Positions 32,029 through 45,770 of a stretch of 64,000 nucleotides of DNA are shown piece by piece. The DNA is taken from contig JACVTC010000033.1 of NCBI GenBank assembly GCA_016946835.1, positions 23,501-87,500 on the forward strand, given 5' to 3'. The stretch comes from Neocallimastix lanati (nom. inval.) (taxonomy: Eukaryota; Neocallimastigomycota; Neocallimastigomycetes; Neocallimastigales; Neocallimastigaceae). The notes under the pieces are model-generated. The model was not told the origin of the DNA, did not search any database, and worked only from the letters and a program-made list of their open reading frames with translations. The stretch's first letter is position 1. Each line of letters begins with the position of its first letter. Position numbers and translations under genes: made by a program.

Positions 32029-35000
32029 CTCTTATATTAAACACAATTTTTTATTTTTTATATGTTTATTTTTGTGTCAATTCATCATTTCTGTTGATCT
32101 AATTGGTAATCATAAAGAATATATAATACAACTTAAATTATATATCATGTAATTTATTTCCCATGTATTTTAAAATAATAATAAAAAAAAAATTTTTAAA
32201 AAAAAAATATATATAAATATATTCAAAATTATTAATATATATTATTTATAGAATTATATTTAATAATAATGGCATATTTCATCTACTTTAGTTTTTCTCT
32301 TTTGATTGTTAAATCATTTTAAAAAGCGAAATCTATGAAAATATTTAAAAAATGATTAATATTATAATATATATTCTTTTTTCTTTTGTATTTTTGAATA
32401 ATAAAATAACAGTTAACTAATACTAAAAAAATGACCTTAATGATAGTATACCATATATAATAAAATAAGATGATATGAACGTTTTACATCTGATTTACTA
32501 ATTAATTAATTAACCAATAAGGAAGAAAGATAATATAATAAAAATTTATTTATTAATTATTGTTTTAATTAAATATTAAATAAAAGCTTTTTTTTTTCAA
32601 TTTTTTTTAAATTATTTATTTATTATAATCTACTCTATATAATATGTTATATTAATATAATAAATATATCCAGTTATATATAATGTAATAAATATTTTCA
32701 ATTTATTCTCATTTATAATTTATATTTTTTTTTATTAAAAACAATAATTTCTATTTATTTCATATTTTTATTTAATAAATGAATATGTTAAATATATTTT
32801 TATTGCATATCTAATATATTTTGAATATTCATATATTTAATATTAATTTAATAAATATTTAATATATTTAAATAGTATTACTTTTATTATATTTGGATTA
32901 AATAAAATTTAATGTTTATTTAATATATTTAGTTTGTTTATTTAATATATTTATTTAATATTTTACATTTTTTTAGTCTTTTTTTTTTTTTTTTAATTTT
33001 TAAAATTGCATTATTAATATAAAATGATATTTAAAATAAATTAAAAAAAAATTATTAATTCAAATTATGCTAGAATTACATATATTAAATTACAATTAAT
33101 TATATAGTATATAAATAAATTATTTTTTAATTTTGATATGAACTTTTATAAATAAAAATTTATAATAAAAAAATGAATAGTCATTTACGAATCCCTTTTT
33201 TATGATTTTTATATTTCTATAATAAATTCCTTTCATAATTGAAAAAAAAAACTATTATATGTTTTCATGGCTTTAATAAATTATATATTTTATTTAAATT
33301 GATATTGTATTGTATAATCAAAACTAAATAAATATACATATTAGGGCTTATGATAGAATATACATAGAATACATAGAAAACTATGAAAATTAAATATTTA
33401 TAAAATTTTTAAAACTTTACTAAGAAGGGATCAAAACCATTCTTAATCTATTTTCTTAAAATTAGTCTATCTAATAATTATTATTACAATATTAATGTAT
33501 TATATTTAAAATTCTTAAATTTTTACCTCTATATTCTTTTTTATTACTCAACTTTACTTTTGATTATTTATATTTTTTAAACTTTAATAATTATAAAATG
33601 TTTTATTTTGATTCTTTGTGTAACAAATAATTTTTTTAGTATAAAAATTTAAATCAAATTTTAATATACAAAAATAATGTAACAAAAAAATTTTTTTTCA
33701 ATAAACGAAATATGAAATCTAATCCTACAATTTAAGATTTACTTTTTATTCTATATTTAAAGTGATAGAGTAGTAATGATATATTTAAATAAATCAATCT
33801 AACACAAATTTGTTTATTTCTTTATTTATTTTTATTTTTTTTATCTATGAAAGATAAAATATATTAATATATTAATTGTCATAGTTAACTTAAAAAAATT
33901 ATCAAATTATACTTCTAGTACAGAAAATGAGTCTATATTACTTTGTTATTAAATAACGAATAAAATTTTAATTATTTGTCCTATAAATTAAATAGAAAAA
34001 TTTTTGATTTTAAAGAACATTTTATTATAATAAAATTTCTTTTTCTTTTTTTTTTTTTTTTTTTTTTTTGTGATTCTAACATTTAAAAATTTTAATATTC
34101 CACTTACTTTTTAATTTATAAAAAAGAAAATGAACAAAAATTCGGTTAATATATTAAATAACTTATTAAATATATTTAAGACCATAAATGAAAGTAGTAT
34201 AAAACTTTTCTAGAATTTAATAAAAAAAAACAAAATAAGTTTTATTAGAATATAAAAAACTACATTAATTTTTTTTTTTTAGGTATTTATTTAAATTTCT
34301 CTAATAATAATAGTAAAATACTGTATTAAATAAAATATTAAAATTATGATATAAATATATTTTTATCTTTATTAATTATATAGTAATTATATACTTTTTT
34401 AAATATTTAGAAAAGTTATTACAATTTTTTTTGATATTTTTTAAATGAGTTATTAATAAATAATAGAAACATTCCTATTTTTATCCATTAGCGCTTATAA
34501 AAATTTTAAACAATAAAATAATATAAAAATATTTCTTATTAATATGATTTATGGAATTTTTTTTTTCTAATTTTATAATTATTAGGTTTTCTTTTCTTTT
34601 TGAATTTTAAATAATAAAATAATATAAAAATATTTCTTTTTAATATGATTTATGGAATTTTTTTTTTAATTTTATAATTATTAAGTTTTCTTTTCTTTTT
34701 AATTTAGAAGGGAATAAAAAAAAATACTTTTTTTTTTTCTAAAATAATATCTATTGAGATTGAAACTTTAATTATTAATAAAACTTTTTTATTTTAAGAA
34801 ATAAAAAAAATATTAGCAATTATTTAAATTAAAATTCCATAAATGGTAAATTCTATTTAATAAAGTTTTATTACAAAAAGAGAATTATAGTTGTTACACA
34901 AATTTTAAAAAAAAAAAATAATATTATTAAAAAATACTTTATAAATTTGTACTTTTTCTATTTTTTTTTATTTATTAATGCTTTATCATTTTTATTATAT

Positions 35001-35237
35001 TAAAAATTTTAAAAGTTTAATTAAATTTATATTGAGCTTTAATTTATTTATATTTTCATGATTATTTAAATCAAATACTATAGTAAATAATCAATGATAA
35101 TGAAATTGAATTAATTTTTAATTAAAATATTATAATCTAATATAATAAAATACTTTTTGATATATTTTTATTTTATATTAATAATATAATAAAATATTAT
35201 TTAATTATTCATTTATTATTAGTTATCATATATTATT

Positions 35238-35380
35238 AATTATTTATTATTTATTATTTATTATTTATTATTTATTATTTATTATTTATTATTTATTATT
35301 TATTATTTATTATTTGTTATTTGTTATTTATTATTTATTATTTATTATTTATTATTTATTATTTATTATTTATTATTAAT
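35238..35380. repeat. (TTATTTA)n heptamer microsatellite
   Basis: About 20 copies of a 7-bp unit, with two GTTATTT variants in the middle. Confidence 0.9.
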
Positions 35381-36707
35381 TATTAATTATATAGTATTTA
35401 TTATATAATTATTTATTATTTAATTATATATAATTTAATTATTGTTACTTAGCATTTATTATTTAATATTAATTATTGAAAATATGAATAGGTATGAAGT
35501 ATCAATAAGATAAAATAATTGCATTTAAATGTCAAAATATCAATATATTATATATAAAATAATTCTATTTGTTCTTAAATTATAAATATTATTTTTGAAT
35601 TTTATATTAAAATATGATTAGTTGAAAATTGAAATAAAAAAAAAAATAAAATAAAAATAAGAATTATTATTTTTTGTATTATTATTTTAGATTAATAAAA
35701 TTTTTTATTATGTATAAATAACATTTTTTTTATTTTTATAGTTATAAAATATTAATGATTTATAGTATTTAAATTTCATAGTTTTTATATGTAACATATT
35801 TCTAATAAAAAAATTTCTTTAAAAAATTTTTTAAATTGTTGTTTTAATTACCATATTAAACGTTTTAAATTCTAAATATCTTTATATTTTGTAAAATAAA
35901 ATAATAATAGATAAAGTATTAATAATGTTTGATTTTTTTTTAATAAAAAAAAACTCAAATTATTATTAAATAACAAAAGTGCACTTATAATCTTTATTAT
36001 TATTTTTATTTATTTTTTATTTATTTATTTATTTATTTAGACCAGTTAATATTTTTAATAATAAGTAATAATGTTTTTTTTTTTTATTATTATTATTATT
36101 TTTTTTTTTATTTTATTCTTATTATTATTGCTATTAAATTTATTTATAAAACGTTAATTTAATGCATTTCTCTTAATTTATTATTATTACTTCACTGATT
36201 TTATACAATTTAATATAAATCGACCTATAAAATGTTAGTATGCCGCTATTTCGTGTTTGAGTTTTTTTTTTTTTTTTGTGTAATAGGAAAATTTTTAACT
36301 ATAATTTTTTATTTTTTTTTTTTTCTAGTTATACAATTTTAGGTATAAAAAAAAGAAAAAAATTTTTTTTTTTTTTAATTAGATATTGTATGTACTGATA
36401 TTGGGATATTCCGTTATTCCTAAATGGTAATACTTCAAATTAATAATTTATCTATTGTACATTTTTATACATATAATATTAACTTATAAATAACGGAATC
36501 TTCATATCAAATAGATTTCATTGGTGTTTTTTTTTTTTTTTTTTTTTTAAATAAAATTACATAATATTACTTATTTCATTCTCTTTGAAACAGAAATAAA
36601 AGATTTCTTTTAAAATATTAATTAAAAATGCATAACTTTTTATAATAATATTTTATAATATTTGTTTAACTAAATATGAATTGGAATACGCTTTTATCAA
36701 TATTTCT

Positions 36708-36955
36708 TTATTATTTATTATTTATTATTTATTATTCTTTATTATTTATTATTTATTATTTATTATTTATTATTTATTATTTATTATTTATTATTTATTA
36801 TTTATTATTTATTATTTATTATTTATTATTTATTATTTATTATTTATTATTTATTATTTATTATTTATTATTTATTATCTATTATTTATTATTTATTATT
36901 TATTATTTATTATTTATTATTTATTATTTATTATTTATTATTTATTATTTATTAT
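36708..36955. repeat. (TTATTTA)n heptamer microsatellite, long array
   Basis: About 35 copies of the same heptamer as at 35238, with one TTCTTTA and one TTATCTA variant. Because 7 is not a multiple of 3, and the unit contains no stop in some phases, it creates Tyr/Leu/Phe/Ile-rich ORFs of 105-111 codons, which I do not regard as genes. Confidence 0.93.
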
Positions 36956-37199
36956 TATTACAAATAATAATGCTAATTTTTTTTTTTTTATGAGTTTCAG
37001 AACATTAAAAGTTTAAATAATAATAATTATACTATGAAAATATATATATATTTTTTTTTCTTTTCTATTTTTTATATTTGGATATATAAAATAATTTTAT
37101 TAATATTTCAAATTTTATTTTTCTGTATATTTTTTCTTTTTCTAAAATAGAAATCTCTAAATTGATTTTGGATAGAAAAAAAAATTTTTTTTTTTCATA

Positions 37200-37230
<31 letters not shown>

Positions 37231-38563
37231 TATATATATATATATTTTTATTTCTTTTTCTTCTTTTTTTTTTTTTTTTTTAAAAAAATTATAGTATCAC
37301 AGATATGACATCATATTAACTAATAACAACACCACTAAACACATTTTTTAAAAGTTTTTTTTTTTTTTAAATTATTAGATTAATAAAATAGTAAATTATA
37401 CAAATTATGATTAATGAATAAACACCAATTAATTGAACTTATTTCAAATAACTAAAATAAAATAAAATAAAATAAAATAATAAAATAATAAAAAATAATA
37501 TTAATTTTAAAACAACTTTAAAAAAAAGTTTAAATAAAATATAAAAAAAATATTTATATAAATAAATATATAGTATAAAAAAATTATAAATAAATATATA
37601 TTGTAATATATATAATAAATAAAAAAATAGATTTAATTCACCAATAATTTTATATAAACTTTTTTTTAAAAATAAATAAACAAATAATATTTTAAATCCT
37701 TTTCCGTTTTAAATTGTGGCTACATACATACTAATAATATTAATTTTTTTGTTTTTTTTTTATTTTTTTTTTAGCAAATTAAATGATGAAAAATTATACA
37801 AACTAAAAGAAAGAAAAAGAGAGAAGAAAAAGATTTATTATTAATAGTATCTTATTTTTTAATTAAAAAAAATACAAATAATATAAATAATAAATCATTA
37901 ATAATAATATTATTATTAATATTATAAAATAAAATATATATAAAGACATATAAAAAATTAATAATAAAAAATAAAAGTATTATTCGTTATTTCAATTATT
38001 CAATACAAAAAAAAAAAAATTATTTGATGAATTTAAAATGAACCAATAGGTTTATTATATTTAATAATAATAAAATTTTTTTGTCCTTGGGCACCAAAAG
38101 TACATTAACAATATTTAATAATTATTATTGAAAAAATATATATATATTTATTTATTAAAAAAAAAAAAAAGAGAGAGAGAGATTACAATTCTATTTTAAA
38201 TAGATATAAAATCTTAAAATTAAAAAGAATATATATATTTAATATTATCTTTTTAAATTTTGTTTAAATATATTACTTTTTAAAGAATAACTATTCCAAA
38301 ACTAAAAAGATAATAATTATAAATATAAAAATATAAATATTTTAGTATCGTTTTATCAATTTTTTTAATATGATTTTTTTTAATATACAAAACTATAGAA
38401 CTATTTTGTTTTATTAATTAAAAATTTAAACTAATATTATGAATTAATAAACATTAAAAAAAACGTGTTTACTTAAATATAAAAGTATTATTTATTATAA
38501 TTAATTATATTAATTATTTAACGACATTGAACTATTAATATTATGTAATTTTCATTTAAAGGA

Positions 38564-38601
38564 AAAATAGCTTAATTTATATATATATATTAAGCTATTT
38601 T
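38564..38601. repeat. 13-bp perfect hairpin
   Basis: AAAATAGCTTAAT (38564-38576) and ATTAAGCTATTTT (38589-38601) flank a 12-base TA loop. It is isolated in noncoding DNA. Confidence 0.75.
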
Positions 38602-39707
38602 ATATATACAAATCAATATTATAAAATCTATTTTTTTAGTGTTTAATTAAATATTATATATTTAAAATATTTACAAATCTTTTGTTACATTTATCATAAT
38701 TTAGTAATAATATTAACAAAACTTATATTTTTACTTGAAGGGTTATGAGAAAAAAATTAAGTATTTTTTTTATATTTAAAATAAAATTAATGATTAATAT
38801 AAAAAATTGTATATCAAAAATTTAATTTTAAAAGTATGTAATCATTAATATTTTTATAAATGAATTATGATTTAATAATTTAATATTTTTGTTTAAATTT
38901 TTTCTCATATAAAAATATATTAAATTATTAATATTATTATTAATATTATTATTTAAATATTTTTTAATATTTTTTTAATATTTTTTTAATAATTTTTTTT
39001 AATATGATTTCTATGTTATTTCATTTATACGTGACATATGTGACTCTGTAAATCAGCAACAAAAATAATAACAATAATGAATCTTCTTATTATTAATACT
39101 ATAATTTTTGTTATCAAATATTATCATTATATGCCATGTCATTATCAATCAATTTAATATAAGATAATTTTCTCATAATTTTTTTCTTTTCATTTATTTT
39201 AAATTAATCTTAACTGAAATATAATAAAAATAATATTAAAATTAATATAAAACTATAAATAATAATTATAATAATATTTATAACAAGATAATTTATAATT
39301 TTAATAATTATAATAATAATAAATAATAATAAATAATATAATAATAATTATAAATAATTATAATTATAATTATAATTAAAATTAAAAATAATAATAAATT
39401 AATATAATTTTAAATGAGACTATCAGATTTTTTTTTTTTTAAATAATATTTTAATAATATTTTTATTTAATTAGCATTACATAATTAAAAAAAAAATAAT
39501 AAGATTAATATCAGAAAAAAAAAAAAAAAATTAAAATTAAAATTAAATATTTATGACATTTATTATTATTGTTATATATGTAATATAATAATATTAGATA
39601 ATATTGTGTTCCCTAAATTTTCCTAAGGATAACCAAGAGAAATATTATTAGATAAGATCTAATTTCTATTGATTATGTGTTGATGAAGAATCATTATTAA
39701 CTAATCT

Positions 39708-39766
<59 letters not shown>

Positions 39767-40273
39767 CTTTAAGAACTTTGTAAATGGAAGGTTTCTTCTT
39801 TACTATTTAGGTTCGAACATTTAAGCCTCTTAGTTGTGAAGAGGTTTATTTATTTATATATTTTTTTTTAAAAAAAAAAGTTGAATATATTATTTTTATA
39901 TTAATAAAAAGAAAATGAAAAAATGAGAATAAAGTCTTTTCTTACTATAGATTGGATATTAGATAGATAATAAACTGGTTGAAGTGATAAATCATCACTG
40001 AATGAAATTACAAGATTTCAAGATTAATATATATATATATATAACATGAAACTTTAGGAATAGTATACATTCCAAGAAAGAAAAAAGTATGGTTGATCTT
40101 CAAAAGAATAAGATTACAAAATTTATATATATATAATAAAGTTTAAGTGATATAATTATTATGTTTATACATTTTTTTGTTCTTGTTAGTCCATTTAAAG
40201 CTATAACGAAAAAAATGAATAAAATGAATAAATTTTTATTTTAAAACTTGATCTAAGAGCATATATATATCAA

Positions 40274-40319
<46 letters not shown>

Positions 40320-40322
<3 letters not shown>

Positions 40323-40442
40323 GAGCTTTTTGAAGATAAAAAAAAAAATAGAAATAAATAAGTTTTTTGTAGAAGACAAAAAAAAAATTAGAAATAATTG
40401 AGCTTTTTGAAGATAAAAAAAAATTAGGAATAAATGAGCTTG
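40320..40442. repeat. Direct repeat GAGCTTTTTGAAGATAAAA, about three copies
   Basis: Copies at about 40323, 40363 (changed to AAGTTTTTTGTAGAAGAC) and 40410, each followed by an A run and TAGAAATAA. An (AAT)n array of about 15 units lies directly to the left. Confidence 0.7.
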
Positions 40443-42185
40443 TCATGAACCGTCTACAGAGAACTAATCAATATACATATCTTAGAAGACCTTTCAATGA
40501 ATCATTGTATTAAGAGTCAATTTTAATTTGTAAGATGAATATAAAAATAAATTATACAGTTAATTCTTCCTTTTGATTTTTAACCAATGGGAGCTAATTT
40601 AAAATATTAAATAAAAATAAAAATAAAAAATGTTTATTATTAAGGAATATAAATATATAAATATATAATTAATAATTTTTTTTTTTTTATACTTTTTATT
40701 AAAAATTTAAAGTAAATCAAAAAAAAAAAAAAATTCAATTAGTAAAAATTTTTCTTTTTTTCTATTTAAAAATATTAAAGCTTTGAAATATTACTCATAG
40801 AATATTTTTTATTTTTTATTATTATTTTTTTTTTACTTAACATATAAATAATTATTAATACATAATTATTAAAGTGACAATAATAAAAACACATTATTAT
40901 TATTTTTATTGCTCATCTATATAACTTTAAACTAAAATATTTTTTTTTTTTATATTATAATAATTTTAATAATTCTATTTTTTACCAATTAAATATAATA
41001 ATATATTTAATATTTTTAATATTTTAATAATTTTTTAAATCTAATATTTTTATTATATTTTATGTTATTATTTAATACATACAAAAGGATACTTTAATAT
41101 AATTATGATTTTAAAAGTTTTAAATAATAATAAATTTTTAATAAAAGGAAATCATATATTCGAATTGAAATTAAGTATTTCACTTTATAATTTTATAATT
41201 TTATTGTTTTTAAATAGTAAAATCATTAAAGGTTTATTCTAAGCGAAATAATAAATATTAGTAAAATATATATATATATATATGAACAATTTTTAATAAT
41301 ATGAATTGTCATTTATATAATCAAATATATTTTATATCAATTATTTTTTAAAAAAATTATTCTAACCCTAACACTATTTTCAATTAGAATAAAACTTTTT
41401 TTTTTTTTATTTATTTATTTATTTATATTAATATATATTGATAGTAATATATTAATGATATAATATTATTTTGAAGTTTAATATTTTAATTTTAAATAAA
41501 AATAAAATTTTATTAAAAGTGAAATTATTAAAGAATATTTACTTATAAAAATGAAAAAAAAAAAAAAAAAAAAAAAAGTTACATGTGTCTTATTAAATTG
41601 TAATAAAATAGTTAAATAAAATATTAAATATTAAGAGTGGGATTGGGGCATTTAGCCAATTTTTTTGAAAGTATGTGGCGTATTAAATTGAAAGTTATTA
41701 AATAAATAAATAAATTATTTAAATAATAAAAAATTTTTTTTTCATATATAGGTATCTTTACCGATTATCTATTTTAATAAATGAATGAATAATGAATAAT
41801 AAATAATTGATAAGTAATAAAATAAATAATAATATTAATAATATAGTAATAATTATAAAAGGATTGTCATTAATAACAATAATAATAATGATTAAAATTA
41901 TAAATAATAATTATTATTATTTACAAAAAATATATATATAAATGAATTAATAAAATATAATATTAAAGTACTTTAGAAAAATATAAAAAAGTTTTTCTTA
42001 TAGCATTCTATGTTATAAATTAATAATAAATAATATATAATAAATAATAATTAAATAATATAAACTGTAGCAATAATTTCAGAAATATCAATAATAATAT
42101 TTTTATGATAACGATAAAAATAATATATAAAATAATTTCATAAATACTTTATATTTATCAGTTACACTAAAAAAAAAGCTTTGAA

Positions 42186-42500
42186 ATTGAAAATTGGAAT
42201 TATTATGATAATATTGAGCATATTACAAATAATGCTTCAAGATCTCTTAATAAATATTTTAAAATTTTATTGCTAGAAGAAGAATCCAAATATTACATTG
42301 ACTACAAAAGGAGAATTACTGGAATTTCGAAAAAAAAAAAATAATACCGACTGAAGAAATCAAGGCTTTAGTTAAATATTACAAAAATATGGAAACTCTT
42401 TTTTAAAAAAAAAAAAGGAAAGTTAGAAATGATTTCTTTAAATTATGGTTGAAATGGTTAAATGACTTAAATATTACAATTATTTATAATAATAAATTAT
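42186..42500 (+). pseudogene. FLYWCH/MULE-type transposase, C-terminal fragment
   Basis: NWNYYDNIEHITNNASRSLNKYF, then EEESKYYIDYKRRITG, matches the 3' third of the copy at 42985. The conserved NNASES motif, whose Glu is the last catalytic acid in MULE-type transposases, reads NNASRS here. It is frameshifted after the A run near 42330. There is no N-terminal part. Confidence 0.65.
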
Positions 42501-42689
42501 TAGAAATGATAGAAAATTGACTAAATGAATTCTATCGTAGATAATTATATTTTATTAATAGTTAAAATCATTTTAAAAAGAGAATAAATGCAATAAATGC
42601 AATAATAATTACAGTATTTCTAATTTTTATTGATTAGGTTAGCTTAAGAACATTAAAATATATTTTTATAATTAAAATATTGTTATTGT

Positions 42690-42728
<39 letters not shown>

Positions 42729-42984
42729 AATATAAAATATACTGTGTTATAATTAAAAATTATTTCAATATATATATATTTTTTTTATTTTATTCAAAAT
42801 ATTAAAATATGTTTATATAATTAAATATTATTAATAATTATTTTATTATTATTTTACAAAATATTAAAAAATATATTTATAATGAAATATATTTTTATAA
42901 TTAAATATTATTAAATAATTATTTTAATACTATTTTACAAAATATTAAAAATATATTATTTGTAAACATATTATTAAAATAATA

Positions 42985-44283
42985 TAAGACTTTAAGTAAA
43001 TGTAAATCTTTAATTATTTTAAATGATAAAAAGGAGGTTTTAAAATATGAAAGTTTACATAATCATCTCGAAAAAGAAATTGATGTGTCTATATCAGTAG
43101 CAAAACATAAAATTAAGGAAGAAATTAGGAAAAATTCAATTCCTATAGATATAAAACCTAAACATATATTTAATGCCGTTTCTCAAGAAATGGGACTTAT
43201 ATGTCCCGAATATAGTACAATTAGATCCCAAATAATAAGAAATATAAATAAACAATTTCCTCCAAACATAAAAAGTTTTGATGATATTCCCATTGAATCA
43301 AAATATTATAAAACGAAAAGAAATGAAAATTTTATGATATTAAAAAATACTGATCTAATAATCTTTCAATCAACATTCCAAGCATATTTATTTTCGAATT
43401 ATCATAAAAGTATATTTGCTGAGGGTACATTTTTATGCAGCACCGAAATTTAGTTATCAGTTATTTATAACAAGAACTTATGTTGGGGAATTTAATATGT
43501 TTTACACTACTTCCATTTCTATATTAAAAAATAAAAAACAATCTATATATGAAACATTATTTAAAGAAATAAAAAAAAAATGCAAATAAATTTAGGAGTA
43601 ATACTTTAATTACTACAATTAATTTTCATTGTGATTTTGAACAAGGTATATCTAATGCCGCAAAAAAAGTTTTTCCCAGTATAAATATTAAATATTGTGT
43701 TTGGCATTACAAAAGATCATTAGAAAAACAAAAAAATATATTACGTTATCATGAAGTGAAGAATAATAATGATGTATATATTTATTATAAAGCTATTTCG
43801 AACTTACCGTTTATAAACCCTAACTATATATTTGATATTTATATTATAATAAAAAAAATTTGTCAAAAGAAAAAAGTATAATAATTTTCAACAATTTTTA
43901 GAATATTTTAATAAAAATTATTTACTTAAGTATAATGTTAATAATTGGAATTATTATGAAAATATAGAGCATTTAACAAACAATGCATCAGAATCTTATA
44001 ATAGCTACTTAAATAATATATTTCCAAATAAACCTTTATTTTATAAATTAATATATATATTAAAAGAAGAAGAAAACTTATCTTATAATGATTACCAAAG
44101 GAGAACTAAAGGAACCTGGAAAAAAAACCAAAAAATATTTAGTGCAACTGATGAAATTAAAATTTTAATTGAAAATTACAAAAGTAAGGAAATAAATTTA
44201 TTTTATAATGGATGCAACAGAAAGTTAAATTATGGAAAGATTGTTTAATTGATTTAAACGATATAAATATTAATTTAAAATAA
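42985..44283 (+). pseudogene. FLYWCH/MULE-type transposase, broken copy
   Basis: Starts inside a FLYWCH-like zinc domain (SKCKSLIILNDKKEVLKYE, SLHNHLEKE), so the N-terminus is lost. A helical region and the block KTKRNENFMILKNTDLIIFQSTF follow. The transposase core should read DGTF but has FAEGTF (GAG at 43421-43423). A frameshift follows at about 43435; homology resumes as APKFSYQLFITRTYV, then HCDFEQGISNAAKKVFPSI, IKYCVWHYKRSLEKQ and NNASESYNSYL. Order and motifs fit the MULE transposase fold (D, D, E with a C..H between). The copy is inactive. Confidence 0.8.
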
Positions 44284-45164
44284 ATAATCTTAATTTAAAA
44301 GAATGCAAGAAAAATACAAATTTATTTACTTATTGTGTTTATTTAATAATCTTAATAGAAATTATCTTTTAGTTATTTTTATTAAGTAATTTATAACTAA
44401 AACCGATTTATTTGATACTAGTTAAAATTTTATTAATATCAATATCAATATTATATAATTAAAAATTTTATTAATATCAATATCAATATTATATTATAAT
44501 AAATTTTATTAATATCAATATACTTTTCAAAATTAATTATGTTATTAAAAATATTAAATTCAATAAAATATTTTTATTATTTTATTAAAAAATTCTAATT
44601 GTTATTATTATATTTTAATAATAATTGATTCATATTGATCAAACATTATAAATATTACTATGCAAATAATTAATTATTTTAATAGGATCAATTATTCAAC
44701 TCTTATTGTTTTAAATTTTAATTCTTATATTATTTAAATTAATATATATATATATCGTTTATGAAAATATGAATTATAAATAATTAAAATTATTTACTTT
44801 TCATTTAAATTTTTTTATTTACTATAATAAAATATAATAATTGAAAGATAAACGTTATTATAACTAAATTTTTTTTTTTTTTTTTTTTTAGAAAAATAAA
44901 TGAAAAAAAATTAAAATATATGATTCCTATATATATAAAATAATTATTATATATATATATATATATTTTATTTTATTTTATTTTAATTTATATTTATTTC
45001 ACCTATATACTTTATTATTTAATATTTTTATATATGTTAAACTTATATATATTTATTTGGTTTATATATTATCTTAATTTTTTAAAAAATAATATTTTGT
45101 TTAATAATAAATTTAAAATTAATCTATAAAAAATCTATTTCTTATTTATTTAACCACGCCAACA
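44284..45164. other. Intergenic, no gene
   Basis: AT-rich. A short direct repeat, AAAATTTTATTAATATCAAT, occurs three times at 44424-44522. Nothing else is recognised. Confidence 0.6.
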
Positions 45165-45572
45165 CTAACCATATTCAGTAAGACAGTATTTACCAACTAT
45201 ATCATAAACACGAGCATCACGATTAACATAACCTCTCCATGAAAATCCACCTCTTGTGTTATTTGGTGTGTAATAACATCCATTTTTGGTACTTATATGT
45301 CTAGCAACCCATTTACATTTATCTGGATTTTTATATTGTGTATCTCTAAGATATGCTCCAACAGGGATTTCTCTATAATTAACTACTGAATTACGGAGGA
45401 AACAGTCATAAAATCCACAATTACTATTTTTTATAATACCATAACCTTTACATATATATGTATTTTTGCAATCTCTAGAATTAAGGAAATATGGATGAGA
45501 TATATCTGAATATATAGCTGGTCCAACCAATTTTATATCACAAACATAAGTAATACATGCAGTAGCAATTAA
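45165..45572 (-). pseudogene. Cysteine-rich secreted-type protein, 5' end missing
   Basis: Open from 45572 to TAG at 45165-45167, about 135 codons, but with no in-frame ATG anywhere and no clear acceptor upstream. The first residues (LIATACITYVCDIKLVGP) look like the end of a signal peptide. The body has nine further cysteines (DCKNTYIC, NCGFYDC, DKCKW, NGCYY, KYC) and many Tyr/Arg/Asn, as in small secreted fungal proteins. After the TAG the frame would add CWRG before a TAA, so the stop may itself be a mutation. I do not recognise the family. It is not a dockerin. It sits between two transposase copies. Confidence 0.5.
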
Positions 45573-45770
45573 TTAAAAATATATTTATAAAAATAATAAT
45601 ATACTTATTTTTTATTTTAAAAATACAAACTAATTAGAATAAGTTAAAGTAAAATATATAATTATAAATATTTTTATATAATGATTATAAAGGATACAAT
45701 AAAAATAATGAATAACTAATAATATTAATTAAAATTTATAATTAAAATTATTATTAAAATTGTCATTATA

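Larger units (their letters stand above)
29901..42179. other. 12-kb gene desert
   Basis: Almost pure A/T with many homopolymer runs, including about 44 T's at 39715-39758. No ORF of convincing composition longer than about 40 codons is present. Slightly GC-richer islands without a recognisable gene are near 31915-32170, 33340-33480, 36231-36260, 39600-40200, 40440-40560 and 41637-41700. Promoters of flanking genes must lie near its edges, but nothing specific can be pointed out. Confidence 0.6.

Noticed and set aside
36676-37016. Two overlapping ORFs of 105 and 111 codons (Tyr/Leu/Phe/Ile repeats)
   Set aside because: They are produced by the (TTATTTA)n heptamer array, in two frames at once. 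They are not proteins.
39811-39822. GGTTCGAAC as the T-loop of a tRNA gene
   Set aside because: No D-arm, anticodon stem or acceptor pairing can be built around it. No tRNA gene was found anywhere in the window.
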